From NCBI GenBank assembly GCA_014871385.1, contig CM026424.1, forward strand, positions 17,755,542-17,819,541: 64,000 nt of DNA. The letters run 5' to 3'. Below the pieces are notes generated by a model. The model saw only the letters and a program-made list of their open reading frames with translations. It did not search any database and was not told the origin of the DNA. Below, in pieces: positions 35,838 through 47,965 of this stretch. Origin of the DNA: Ceratodon purpureus (taxonomy: Eukaryota > Streptophyta > Bryopsida > Pseudoditrichales > Ditrichaceae). Position 1 is the stretch's first letter. Each line of letters starts with the position of its first letter. Both the position numbers and the translations under genes were made by a program.

Positions 35838-35945
35838 CTGCAACCACAACCGTATCAAAAAACAGATCCATATTGTACAAAATGTCTCATTTAGAAAATG
35901 TCTATTCAAAATGTCTCATTTAGAAAATGTTCATTGAAATACTCA

Positions 35946-38900
35946 CTACTCGTCGTCGCTTTCCTCGGTCATCATGGCGATGTATTTATTAACCGGCTTA
36001 GAGGTGGCCACCAAATCTTTTTCGATCATTGGCTTGATCGGTACATGAGATGAATCCGCCTTTGGAAGAGGCAGTGGCGGCAGAGCCATCTTCTTAAGGA
36101 CTTCTGTATACAGCTCGTGATCATCCTCAAGCGCAACTATGTTCCGTCCTGACTGCCGGCATGCTTTGATTGACGCACCTTATACAATTGAGTGCCTCTT
36201 TGTTAGATTTTAGTAGTTTCAAATTTCGTAAAAAAGGCCTAGTTCAAAGTTACCTTGCATGTGCAAAAACGACGAGACTTACCCGTTCCGGCGCCGATAT
36301 CGACGACGACGTCACCGGGATCGGTGGTGGCTCTGATTAAACTCTCGATGAACAGCAAGTCCTTCTCCCTTGCTCCTCGCCATGGCACCTCCTTGCGCAT
36401 CGTCTGTTGCTCCAGCGTAACCCAGTTGAGGATGACATCACGGTCAACGATGTCGATGCTCTTTCTCTTGTAATCCTCGGGTGTCGGTCTGAAGTCAAAG
36501 CTGTTATTCGAGGATAATGTGAGAAGTTGCACCTTAAAGTCTAAGCATGTTGCCATGCCACTTATTTTTGCGGAGCCAAGAAGCAATCTATTGATGCCTG
36601 TCCACGACCTCTCAGACTTCAATTCAACTACTTGATGAAAATCGCGAATCTCGTCCTCAATTTCGCCATTGTCATCCGGATGGATAATGATCACACACCC
36701 CTGGTCTTGGAGAATGAGTTTAACAAAGCCAAAGACGGCTGCAAGGTAATTGTCGCTCCTACTGTTCCAATCTGGAATCTCGTCCTCATCGGATATACCA
36801 GGGACCGGTAGACCCTCCGGAATATCAATGATAATAAGATCTGCCAATCCACCCCCGCGAACAGTCTTCCCGTCCTTCATCCGGACACGTTGCGGGGTGA
36901 CGCTCCGAATCCACTGGACCATATCGTTGAATGCCTTTGGCATGCTTTTCAACCTCATTCTTGGATTTGCCTTTTGCCATTCAATTATTGATTCATTGAG
37001 AATCAACTCATGAACAGGGCATCTTACTTGAGGTGCGCTGACGTCTGGCTTCTCAGCATGTCCAATCCTTGGAGAGAATGTCCCATTCTCCGCACCATTC
37101 GGCTCAACAGCCGCTGGGTCCAACTTCTTCCCCCTGCTCCTCTTCTTCACTGGTTCCTGGTGGGACTCCTTCGATGCTGACTTCGCCCCCCTCTTCCGTT
37201 TCTTCGTGTTCGCGTCCCCGGCACCAGTGGATGTCGAAACGACCTGTATATCCTGTTCTGGCTCAGCATCCTGAGCAGGAAGTGCTTCGTCTGAAATATC
37301 ATGGGTGTCGTCATCCCCATCTCTCCTCTCGGTAAACATCTCCCTTATAGCCTTCTCCTCAACAGTTACAAATGACTTTGAGCACTCGATATACGAGCAG
37401 CACTCAATCAGATGGTTCAAATTGAAAATCTTCCGCTGGTTGGTTGTGAAGATGAACTCCGAATTCGATGTCTCCGTCCAGCTGAACCACGGAGGTGGTA
37501 TACTCTTTACTACACTAGCTGGAATGAGCTCCCGCTTAAAGTACCGATACAGACATCGCTTCCAAGCCATATCAGTCCCTGGTTGGGAATTGAATGGTTG
37601 CGACTTCGAATACACATTAGCTCCAGTGAAGAACGACAAGTATGCCTTCTCCCATAGCAGCACACGCCACTTCTCGATGTACTCGGCCATAGGAGTGTGC
37701 TTCGAGTTAATGTCTTCCTCTGCATCGGAACTGGTTGCCAACCAGTTGAGGCACTCTTTCTCGACTTCGTCTTCCAACTGATACAAAACCATCAACTTCA
37801 GAGTGAGACAAAAATAACTAAAAATGACGCCATCGGCTATAACCTCGAATCGGTGTAACAACCCAGAGTTCTAGAAATAATGAAATACACTTACGTTTGC
37901 CCAAAATGCAGCTTTTGTAATCCAGGGGTTAAGCACTTCAATTGAGCAAGGTGATGGTGGAAAATTCAATGTTTTCCTTGAACTCGCCGACCCATTCCAC
38001 CACCTCAGCCATTTCGCTTTCGTTTTGGCCGTCACCTCAGATGTTGCAATTGCTTGGAGCTTGTCGATGGTCATCTCAACCTTGGTTTGGTGCCGATCAT
38101 AATGTCTTTTGATCTGAAAATCAACAGCATCCCAAGTAATCAGACTAGTGAAGATTAGAATCCGAGAGACATCATTGCATCGAATACCATATTTCCTCAT
38201 AACAGAGCATTAACTATCTATGTAAAATCATCATTTTCTTCCATAGAAAGTATGTTAGATAACCGCTAAAGGGTCCAACAGCTGATCTGTTATACGAATG
38301 CAACACAGTACCATGTAAAGAACACGGTATAGATTTCAACTATCGAATAAGACGGATGATTTATCAATACCAAGATTTCCGAGGTACCTTGGGGTATTCG
38401 ACACATAGAAATCATCTCTTGGATTTCAGAGAATATTTCTTGAGTCTTATAGTCCACGATACCTAGGTTGGTGAACACAAAATAATTCTCTGTCGGATTT
38501 CAGAGATGATTTTAGATCGCCAACTTGACAAGGTACCTTGCGGAAGTCGACACATCAAAATCGTCTGTCGGATTTTTGAGATTATTTCATGTGTCTAACT
38601 TTCCAAGGTATCTAGGTAGATTAAAACAAAAAAACCATCTGTCGGATTTTTTAGATTGTTTACGATATCTAATTTCCCGACGTACCTTGATGATATAGCC
38701 ATATAGAAATCAACTGTCTAATTTCAGAGATTACTTCCACTATCTCACTTTCCAGAGTACCAAGATAATTTGACACAATCAAAACCATCTGTCGGATTTC
38801 AGAGCTAATCTAAATTCTCCAACTTGACAGAGTACCCTGCGGAAATCGATACATTAAAATCATCTGACGCATTTTTGAGATTATTTCTTCGGACAAACAA

Positions 38901-41700
38901 TCCAGAGTACCCAGGTAAATGGACACAATAAAATCATCTGTCGGATTTCTAAACTCGTTTGCTATCACCAACTTGACAAGGTACCTTGAGATAATTGACA
39001 CACAAAAATCATCTGTCGGATTTCAGAGACAATTTCTTGTGACAAGTTTCCCATAGTACCTAGGTAAATGGACATGGCGAAACCATCTGTCGGATTCTAA
39101 AGATGATTTCTCGACTCAAACATTCCAGGGTACTTAGGTATTTTATGCATTCTGAGGCACATTTTCCTTTAAATTATCCAAAAAACAGATCAAAGAGCAA
39201 ATTCTTAATGAAAATCATCAAAATGTATGTAAAATCTCTGAGGTACCTTGCTACCTTGACTGTTATAAATCGATCTGTCGGATTTTTCAGAAAATTTCCG
39301 GGAGCTCAATGGGCACATCCCCTCGGAATTTGAACGTCCGAAGTTTCTCATAAAAATCCGACAGATCATTTCTACGAGTTCAATGGGCACATCACCTCGG
39401 AAATTGAACGTCCGAAATTTCTTATAAAAATCCGACAGATCATTTTCGCGAGCTCAATGGGCACATCCCCTCGGAATTTGAACGTCCGAAGTTTCTCATC
39501 AAAATCCGACAGATCATTTCTGCGAGCTCAGTAAGCACATCCCCTCGGAAATTGAACGTCCAAAATTTACCATAATAATCCGACAGAACATTTCCGCGAG
39601 AAATATTGGCACATCTCCTCGGAATTTGAACGTCCGAAGTTTCTCATAAAAATCCGACAGATCATTTCTGCGAGCTCAGTAAGCACATCTCCTCGGAAAT
39701 TGAACTTACAAAATTTCTTACAAAAATCCGACAGATCATTTCTGCGAGCTCAATCGGCACATCCCCTCGGAAATTGAACGTCCAAAATTTCTCATAAAAA
39801 TCCGACAGATCATTTCTGCGAACTCAATGGGCACATCCCCTCGGAAAATGAACGTCCTCAGATTCAGAGAAATTCCTGAAATACCATTTCCGAGTGCAAT
39901 TTTGGCACCTCCTTTCGGAAATTGAACGTCCAATATCTCTCATCATAATCCGATTGACCAATTCCGCGAGCAATTTTGGCACATCCCCTCGGAAATTAAT
40001 CGTCCTACAATTTATAGAAAAATCCAACAGACCATTTTTGAGAGCAATTTCCGCTCATCACCTCGAATTTCAACGTCCTATATTCAAAGAATAACCCGAT
40101 TGATCAACTCCAAAGTATTTACCTCATTTTGAAATCCCTTGCCATGGATTGGATTCGCAACAGCCTGCTCCCTGTTGAACTTTGTTTGCAGCCTATCCTT
40201 GGCTTCCTTCACAGCCTTGTCCACCGCCGCCCTCATCTCGTGCCCTGAATCATCACCAGGGTGCTCGTTGATCCAAATTTGAGAAGCCTCCTCTGCGACT
40301 TGGGCCAATGTTGCCTGTTTCAGTCCACGTGCCATTAACATCTCGGGACTTGAATCATCCAATTACGAATTGACAGCACTGATTTCTTATAACACTTACG
40401 CTGTGTAAAAACGTCACAAATACTTCTTGAGGCATCGAGTGCCACGACTTCTTAGTTGAACTCTTCGTGCGCGCCAGAAGATCCGGCGTTAGAATTCCAC
40501 TCCTTTCCAGCTCCTCCACAGACATTTGCCCGTACGTCTGTATCTTGTGTAGAGTGTGCGGCAGCCTTTCTTTGACGTAAGCATCCTCATTGGCCCTGTG
40601 TCGAATACAACACACACTTCTTTAACATCAAAGATTCTAAATTTCCATGTTATTATATCCAACATCAACATCCGGAGAAAACACAATACTCTTGCACAGT
40701 TTAGGACTCACTTGTTGATGGCATGCATTGCTGTCACTAGAGCTTCACGGCTTCCCTTCACATCAAGCAGAATACAGTCCGGCCTTCCGTTTGCTTTAGC
40801 CCAATCAAGATCATCTGGGTATTCCACTTCGATGAACTCCCGCCATGCCCTTGTGCGGTGGTTACCATCAAAGACATAAAACATCTTCCCTGTAAGATCT
40901 TTTGTCTCCTTGTGCTGCCTGATCTCATCCTCGAACGCAGCGTTCAACACCTTCCAAGCGTTACACCATCCTGACTTCATCTCCTCGGTGACACTTGCGA
41001 CGTCCCCCATGTGCGATGTATCTGCAACATAAAATGCCCCAGACCCGGGTCTTATGCCGTTGAAGAACTCAGCTTGCAACTTCTGTACATCACTCTGCAT
41101 TGCTGAACGCACGAAATCACATAGGATTAACCGGCATAAGGGAATCTTGATCATTGAATATTGGTGAGGTCTGCGGCGCATCTTGAGTAAAGCAGCGTAT
41201 GGGTCTGGTTTCAACTCCTCCCTGAATTGACGGAATGCTTGCCGAACATTCACAGGCTTTCGAGGAGGTTCAATCTCTTGCACCTGCCCACCAAGGCTCA
41301 ATAGAGTATCAGCGCCGGCTTCGCCATCACCAACTTGGGTCTGATCCTCGGTCTGATCGTCATCCTCCTTGCTGTCCTTGTCCTTGCTAGGTTCTTGCTG
41401 AAACCAGTCCTCCTCCGGCTGCTCACGCGAGCCATCCTCCTGCTGCTCACGCGAGCCGTCCTCCTGCTGCTCACGCGAGCCCTCCTCCTGCTGCTCGCTC
41501 GAGAACCCCGCCTTGCCCACTTCATCATCTCCTTCGAGCAAGGAGCCCATAATGTTTACTTTTGGAGGGGCCCTGCCATTACGGATGGGAGGTTCCGAAC
41601 TACCCATATCCTCGTCTATGAAGTGACCTCTCAGAATATCGTCTATCACGCTCTTCATTGCCTCTGTGGCCGTGTCCACCATATCGTGGGAAGTGCTCAT
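35946..41700 (-). CDS. ParB-MTase D, open throughout
   Basis: Exons are 41700-40712 (acidic, with four REQQEDG-like repeats, then ParB-like with FDGNHRTRAW), 40595-40400, about 40360-40123, 38113-37895 (RWLRWWNGS), 37777-36293 and 36179-35946. The start is the first ATG after a CTTGCAG acceptor, so a 5' leader exon may exist. The fifth exon is long and unbroken. It holds a linker with basic nuclear-signal-like stretches, the motif IV equivalent (LIIIDIPEGLP), DWNSRSDNY, VPWRGAREK, and motif I (VVVDIGAGTG), completed by ASIKACRQSGRN. About 1,120 residues in all. DPPY is replaced by DIPE as in C. It lies head-to-head with MULE D, about 150 bases away. I see no stop or frame break, in contrast with its transposase partner. 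Confidence 0.78.
38490..40100. repeat. Intron minisatellite with a turn in orientation
   Basis: It lies in the third-to-fourth core intron of ParB-MTase D. The left half (about 38490-39280) has around ten copies of CATCTGTCGGATTTCAGAG at roughly 75-base spacing. The right half (about 39340-40100) has around ten copies of the complement (AAAATCCGACAGATCATTTC) at roughly 74-base spacing, followed by CTCGGAATTTGAACGTCC. The two halves face each other, so the transcript could fold at many points. Confidence 0.85.
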
Positions 41701-41857
41701 CGCGCCCTGCAAGGAAGAGGCACGTTACATGCAAGTCAATAGAAGGCCGCATTTCAGAGCACAACAAATACACCCAAATGCGAAGCATAACATCAAGAAC
41801 CCTAAAAAGTCACAAAAACCCTAAGCAACACTTACATTTATAAATCAGAGGGATCGG
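41701..41857. promoter_or_regulatory. Shared divergent 5' region of ParB-MTase D and MULE D
   Basis: Only about 150 bases separate the first ATG of ParB-MTase D (minus) from the first conserved MULE codons (plus). A splice acceptor precedes each start (CTTGCAG on the minus strand, AAATCAG on the plus strand), so leader exons may overlap. A common control region is likely by position alone. No clear TATA box was found. Confidence 0.45.
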
Positions 41858-44800
41858 GTGCCATTTCTACCGACCGAGTTTAACGGGGACGTGCTCTTCG
41901 AGCTTCCACCAATCCCTGATCGCGGCACTGCAGCGAGCGCAAAGTCGATGGCAGGGATGGATAAGAAGTACGACGCACATCCATGGTGCAAGACCATGAC
42001 GACCAACATCACAAACGACCAAGGACTGACTTTCAGATATTCTGTATGTGCAGGTCATCTAAATGCCAGAACGAGAAGTGCGACTTCATGCTTCGAGGAG
42101 ACAAACGCAAGATGGAGGTGAACGAGTCTGAGTGGGACGGTGTCACGCTTACCCCGTTTGTCGTTGGTTGTGATCCTCCTCCAAAGTCCACACTTGTATG
42201 CAAAATCTGCAGATATCCCCCAGAATGCATCGCCACGTGCCCTGCAAGGATGTACTACGTGCTCGGGAATCCTGCGATGTCACGTGCGTGTATCCATATC
42301 GGTACACATAACCACCCTTTTGGATACGTTGAGTGCAGGGAGACCAAGCAGAAGGTTCTCGACCTACTCGAGTTGCATATGCAGAACAATCCCTACGCCA
42401 AGACATCGGCCCTAGCTCTAGAGGCGAGTAAGGATTTTCTGAGTGAGTACCTCCTAACAGCACCGGGGGAGAAGCGGACCATTCTTTCCGACGAAGAGTT
42501 GGACGAGGTGTTCAAGAAGTATTATACACTCAGCAAGCCCGGGCTTAAGAACGCCGTGACGACCTTCAGGGGGATCGGTAACCTGGGCATTATCGACGGC
42601 ATCGCTGCCTTGCGGGGCTGCAGCAAGTGGGAGTTTATTCACGACAATAAATTTGCCGGGCAGGGTTCCGAAGGGGACAAGGTTTTTATCTTTAAGATGT
42701 CCGAGAAAGGTCCCGGGTCGGGAGTGGACCTTGTAAAGCGAATGCAACCTGGCGGTGATTTCCAGGATTCCTGGATCATGTTTGATCACGTCAAGCGCAC
42801 AAAGGGTTGGACAACCATGGCATGTCATGTCTATGACTCTCAGTATTGCCGGGTCATGACTATCGCCATTTGTGATATGCAGTCAGAAGACGTGAGGGCC
42901 CAGACCGTGATGTGGCTGTTCTTGAACGGAATTATGGCAAAACATGGCTATGACGAAGTCAACTTCAAGGGCTTCATGGCGGACAGCGCCCAGGCCAATT
43001 GGAACTATGTGCGGAAGATCTACGGAAGTGGCGACGCGACGGTTCCAATGCCAGACCGTGAGCGTACGTGCCAGTTTCATTGGGCAACCTCACTTAGGAA
43101 GCACACTGAGGCTCACATCATCGGATCAGATTTGCAGAGGCAGCATTACGTGCTTTGCAAGCAGTATCGTGATGCAAAGAACATGGAAGAAGCCAACATT
43201 CGTTTCCACGCGATCCGAGCATGGTGGACCTCCTCAGGCGCTACTACTGCCTCCGGTCTTCGTGACCTCGAACTTTAGCTCGTATTTTGGCACTTTAGAT
43301 ATCGGCAGTGGGGAGGCTTCATGCAATTGGTGAGTACAACATCTTTTTTTTTATCCAGTCACTTAATACACTTATTTGACAAAGAATTGATTGAATCAGC
43401 AATTTCTTTGATTGCAGGACCTTACGGACGCCGAGAAGATCGAGATGCCCTCTTGCAACCTCTCGGAGACTGTGCACAATATATGGCTTCAGATGTCGGG
43501 CAATCGTGGCGACAACATCTACTTTGCCACGGTGGACGATTATGTCAGGGGCTTCATGCAATGCACTAACTATAGCGCCTACCTGCGAGGTGAGACCCCG
43601 GGTAAGGGACCTTGCAAAGCCGAACTCCGTTTACGGCAAGCTCAAAAATCAGGGATTCCCAAGCGCCTTGCCGATGCCACTGAACACTTTCATGACGCTC
43701 CACAGTTGCTCTCCCGTGAGCCACATCGCGAAGGCGAGGAGCTCTTTGGGTCCACGAAACGGAAGCTGAATCAACCCATCGGATCCGAATATGACTCCCA
43801 CAGGCCAGACAAGGTAAATTTTTCTCAACCTCGTCTGAGCACTAGGAATACGCGAGCACGCAAGGAGCCTGATCCTGAACCAGAGGATTCACCTCCATCG
43901 AGGGTCCAAGCGGCACCCCCATCGCCAGTCTCAAGCCCGGACGAGAACACGAGTCGTCATCATGTAAGCGCTATAGAGGAGACGGATGTGGACGAGAGTA
44001 TGTGGCACCTTGTCAGGCTTCCAAAGGGATCGGCGAAGGCGTGTTTTGCTCAACAGGCGAGGACTAATAAGAAGTGCACGGCGAGGCTCATACGGGGAAA
44101 GAAGGCTACAATTGTGCCATGCTACTGGGGCATCTTCACCGACGTCAGGAAGGATCAGCAGAAATGGATGCAGTTCTGCTTCTGTAACGACGACATCCAG
44201 AGATGCGTCATGGGTACTAAGCGGAACTGGGTCTCCAGCATGGCCCCTCTCCCGCTTATCAGGCCTGTCAAGCGTGGCTCTCGCCTTTCAAAGAGGGAGA
44301 TACTTGACCTCCAGGCAGCCGGTTTCAGACTCCCTCAACGCCAAGAATTACCCTCTCACCAAGTTTTCCACGACGGTGCATCTCTCCCACAGCGGCCACG
44401 GTTTGACCTCTCGCAGTGGAGTGTACCCCCTGCTCCAGGAATATATCCCACGGTGCGAGGAGGATTCAAGATTCGGCGCTGTAACCGGGTGCCACGAACA
44501 GAGCACGAGAACAACTGGGCCTCATCTACTCTACTCACCATTCGAATCCAATCAGTCACATTCATACCTAACCGAGGTTTTGGGTGCATCATGAGCGTTG
44601 TCTCCGAGACCGTATCGGAGTCTAACGTCTACAAAATAACAATTGGCCCAGAGCCCGCCTGCACCTGCCCCAAACTTCAAGGAAATGTCCATCAAGTCGC
44701 TGGGAAAACGACCTCCCTGGGTGCCTTGCAAGCATCTCTATTACATCTTCAATGCTATATGCAACCTTGATATTCACCAGGACTCCTACATCCATGCTCC

Positions 44801-44867
44801 AAGCCTCAGCTTTAACGAGGTCAAGGCTATTTTTCAGAGTGGCTTTCTTTCGCTTATCAATGTCTAG
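41858..44867 (+). pseudogene. MULE transposase D, lightly decayed
   Basis: This has the same layout as the copy at the window start. An N-terminal WRKY/GCM-type zinc finger (CQNEKCDF to THNHPF) is followed by the DDE-like core (IMFDHVKR, AICDMQSED, GFMADSAQANW, CQFHWATS). A GT-AG intron at 43330-43417 precedes a second exon ending in a SWIM finger (CTCP, then PCKHLYYIF). There are three breaks: a one-base loss near 42057, a TAG at 43276 where the sister copy has Trp, and a one-base gain near 44675 inside the SWIM finger. Exon 1 ends at 43329. The gene is therefore dead but young-looking. Its head-to-head neighbour ParB-MTase D is still open. Confidence 0.85.
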
Positions 44868-45892
44868 GTTTGCTTCTGATGTGTCTTTTTCCCCTGCCTT
44901 CATCCTAGGGCGCTCATTTCGAACTCGGTGACATTTTTATTCCTGTTACGTCACAGATTAAAGCGGTGGCAAAACTGCTCGTATTCATGTCGGATATTCG
45001 GATCATATGTTGGCATGAGCATCGTTTAGTATACGGTTCAATCCAGACATTTTTGTATATTTGTATTTATTTCTATAAATATTCTAAGTTTTTCCAGAAA
45101 TTGATCTACTTTATGCGCCAACAATTCTAAAATTTCTTATCATCAATGATATCCAATCACACCGAAGACATAGAATGCACATGCTCTCACTTCTCCACTA
45201 TCTGACCGTTGCATCCATCCAAACGCCGTCGCAATACTCATCCCGAAAATCGTTGTCGTCATGGCATAATGAAGAATTCTGATACTGGGCCGGGTCCCCC
45301 TCATCACGGCCCCTTCCCAAACCCGGCTGACGGATTTTTGCGTCCATTTTGTTCCCTTCCCGCGGCAGGGTACCTTGGCTCAAGTCCGTCCCCGAAATCA
45401 TCTGACGGATCCGGCACTACGTTCTGGGTCCGAACCAAAACCACGGGTGGCGCCCTTCTACCATTTCAGAGAACTACCCTACAGGTAACAAAATGACATC
45501 TCAGTAATTTAAGTCCAGTAAATATTCATGTTGATCTCCCGGATGACACAATATTCCAGGGATCCTACTGCCGGATTTTTGGCAGGTATATATCCCGTTA
45601 CATAATCATCCCGTTTGCTACGTTAAGAGAGATATATGTATTGTATTCTAAATGATGATTAGATGATGTTTTGGAGGTCATCGAAATGCACGCTTTCTTC
45701 ATTACCAGAGTTCAAAAAATCTCGGTTAACTCACCTGAATCCTGCCAGACTGCCGCCGAATTCGTGAGAGTACGATACACCTCAATTGATAAAGCTGTAT
45801 TCAATTACCAATGTTTCATTGCTGATTCTGGCGCTCTGTGATTGCTTGTGGGATGATCTCTATATCGCATAATCATTCTCAGCTGAAGCCTC
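44868..45892. other. Intergenic DNA with one dispersed repeat
   Basis: Non-coding apart from the ~185-bp repeat listed separately. No terminal inverted repeat of MULE D could be recognised here. Confidence 0.45.
45270..45455 (+). repeat. ~185-bp dispersed repeat, copy 2
   Basis: It matches 32612-32795 along its length (GAAGAATTCTGATACTGGGC, CGGATTTTTGCGTCCATTTT, CATCTGACGGATCCGGCAC). Confidence 0.8.
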
Positions 45893-46567
45893 ATGCCAAT
45901 GGACCTCGCGATGAAACCAATCTATTTTAGCCTAGGCCGTAAATCGCGAATTATGTTAGACACCAGCTCCATGATGGATCCGCAGATCGGGGATATTGTA
46001 TTTCGCAAACCCTCCGCCCAGGCCAAGATTGAGTTCTCACTCTACCAGTGCGCTGAGGATTGGTCTCAGAATTTTAAGACGTGGCTTTTGAAAGTGTTTA
46101 CCTGCAGTGTGGTCTTTGATGATCAATTTCTCCATTCCGTTGACGCTCCAAAGATGATGAGGTGCATCATGCTTTTCGTCTGGGTACCTGGCCAAGGCTT
46201 CCAGGAAGCACCTTCCGGAGGAATCATGACACCTCATATTCCTCCGAGTGAGTCCACAACCTTTCATCGACTGAGTCAGGTGGGGTTCTTCCCGGACGGC
46301 AACAGCGTGACGTTGTGTTTTGCGCAGCCCTCCCCACCCGACCCAGTCACGTTTCTCAGAGTCGATTTCTGGAGGGACACGTACCGCAAGGAAGCGTATT
46401 CGGGGCTGCAGGTTCTTAACGTTGTTGACAACCTTTCCACGCACTGCCCTACGCTGCGCATGATTTCTCTATGGAAACGAAATGGCGATAGATGGATTTG
46501 TGATAGTTCTGTGATAGGTCCAAGTCTGCAGTCTGTATCGGAGGTGGCGAAGGAAGTTCCCGTTTGA
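45893..46567 (+). CDS. hypothetical protein, 224 residues
   Basis: A single open frame from the ATG at 45893 (a second Met follows two codons later). The composition looks like a real globular protein, with many aromatic and hydrophobic strands (MLFVWVPGQGFQEAP, then TFLRVDFWRDTYRKEAYSG) and no low complexity. A splice acceptor (TTCTCAG) lies just upstream, so it may be the last exon of a longer gene. No family is recognised. Confidence 0.5.
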   Translation: MPMDLAMKPIYFSLGRKSRIMLDTSSMMDPQIGDIVFRKPSAQAKIEFSLYQCAEDWSQNFKTWLLKVFTCSVVFDDQFLHSVDAPKMMRCIMLFVWVPGQGFQEAPSGGIMTPHIPPSESTTFHRLSQVGFFPDGNSVTLCFAQPSPPDPVTFLRVDFWRDTYRKEAYSGLQVLNVVDNLSTHCPTLRMISLWKRNGDRWICDSSVIGPSLQSVSEVAKEVPV

Positions 46568-47355
46568 CATCTATGTTGACAGCATCGTGATATAGTCGCT
46601 GTTTTGTAACACGGTATAGTCGTTGTACTGCTTTTAACTTGCTCCTTTAATACATATGTAATAACTTTGAAATCAGTCTATATTTGCCAAGCTTACCTTT
46701 GCACATTGTTTGAACCATTACACTTTAATTCTTGAACTACATTGACAGCAAACTGTGCATCATCAAGCCCCGTTTCACAAACCAAGTGGCTGTGTATGTT
46801 GAGTTCTTTGTCCCTAAACTGTCCCACAAACTACTTTCATTTCCTATCTCACTATAAGCCAGGTACCACCGGCTCCAGATGATGCAGTAGCCGTCGGAGT
46901 CCCATGACACTCGGTCTTCCTTCCCTTCACCCTACTACCCTAGTACCGCACCCCGACCATTCTCCTGTATGTGGCTGACGGATTCTACAGTGGGTTTAGT
47001 CTTGCCAACAATATCGAGGGTGCCCACCCGTTCAGAACTACCATTGGAATTATAGAATTACGTCACGGTAACTTAAGATTTCTTAATTAATATATAAGTT
47101 CATAACGTCGGCCGCCCTTTGCACAACGTCCTTGTTACGGATCTTAATTGTACCCAGAATGGAGGTGAAACATCACATTAGATCGAGTAAAATTGAAATG
47201 CCAAAATTTAAATATTTTCATGTCCCCTATGTCATTCTTTATTGTACCCAGGTTGGTTAAGATACATGATAACTACATTTAGATTCCCTAGGCTCGGACG
47301 ATGCTACGGCTGCAACCACTAATGCAATTTACACTTGAATATTTTGTTAGCCTTA
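46568..47355. other. Intergenic, no gene seen
   Basis: AT-rich with short GC-richer patches. CTGACGGATTCTACAG near 46975 belongs to the local TCTGTCGG motif family. Confidence 0.45.
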
Positions 47356-47940
47356 CTACTGCTCAACGACAATACTATCTGCTCCATCAACAGAAAAGTC
47401 TAGCCTCTCCCAGCCTTGGTGTTCTTCAGGACAGATTGCAATATCAGTCGCCAATATGGTTGGCATTGTTGGTCGCTCTAAATGCTTGGGCAATTGCGAT
47501 ACGTACATCTTTCCGTCCCCAATGGCACCAGCATATGGATTGGCCGCGCATCTCAACGTCCTTGTCACGATCGGTCTCATCATCTTTGGCTTCCAACACG
47601 GACTTGCGATCCTTGGAATGTTCCTCGAACCGCGAAGCTGAGAATATGGGCCTGCTCTTGGAGGAATCAAGTTCTCCATGTTTTCCGCTGTGTCGATCAC
47701 AGCCACTTCCCTTCCCGTCTGAATCGAATAGTCACCTAGGTTTGAGAGGATATGAACTACTTCGCACTCTTCCGCACTCAGAACCCAAACTTCACAGTCC
47801 TCTTTCACCATCCCCATGCCGCTAATCACTTGCGCACATCTGAGGTACCTCAACATCTTATGGTCGCCCAAGAGCGTCTGTCGGATTTTACAGTCCTTCC
47901 GCTGCCAGTATTCGGGGGCGGTACCTCGCAATTTCCACGG
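47356..47940 (-). CDS. hypothetical protein fragment, possibly beta-propeller-like
   Basis: A minus-strand open frame whose part below 47940 looks coding: EDCEVWVLSAEECEVVHIL, then GREVAVIDTAENMENL and LDFSVDGADSIVVEQ. Alternating strands of this kind suggest a WD40- or kelch-like fold, but no diagnostic motif is complete. The upstream part of the frame (above 47940) runs into the R-block and is probably not coding. The opposite-strand frame over the same bases has a less protein-like composition. Confidence 0.35.
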   Translation of the reverse strand, partial: PWKLRGTAPEYWQRKDCKIRQTLLGDHKMLRYLRCAQVISGMGMVKEDCEVWVLSAEECEVVHILSNLGDYSIQTGREVAVIDTAENMENLIPPRAGPYSQLRGSRNIPRIASPCWKPKMMRPIVTRTLRCAANPYAGAIGDGKMYVSQLPKHLERPTMPTILATDIAICPEEHQGWERLDFSVDGADSIVVEQ

Positions 47941-47965
47941 TGATATGCCACACATGCTCGACAAA

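Noticed and set aside
47301-47825. Plus-strand frame of 174 residues
   Set aside because: It lies opposite a minus-strand frame with more protein-like composition; probably a shadow.
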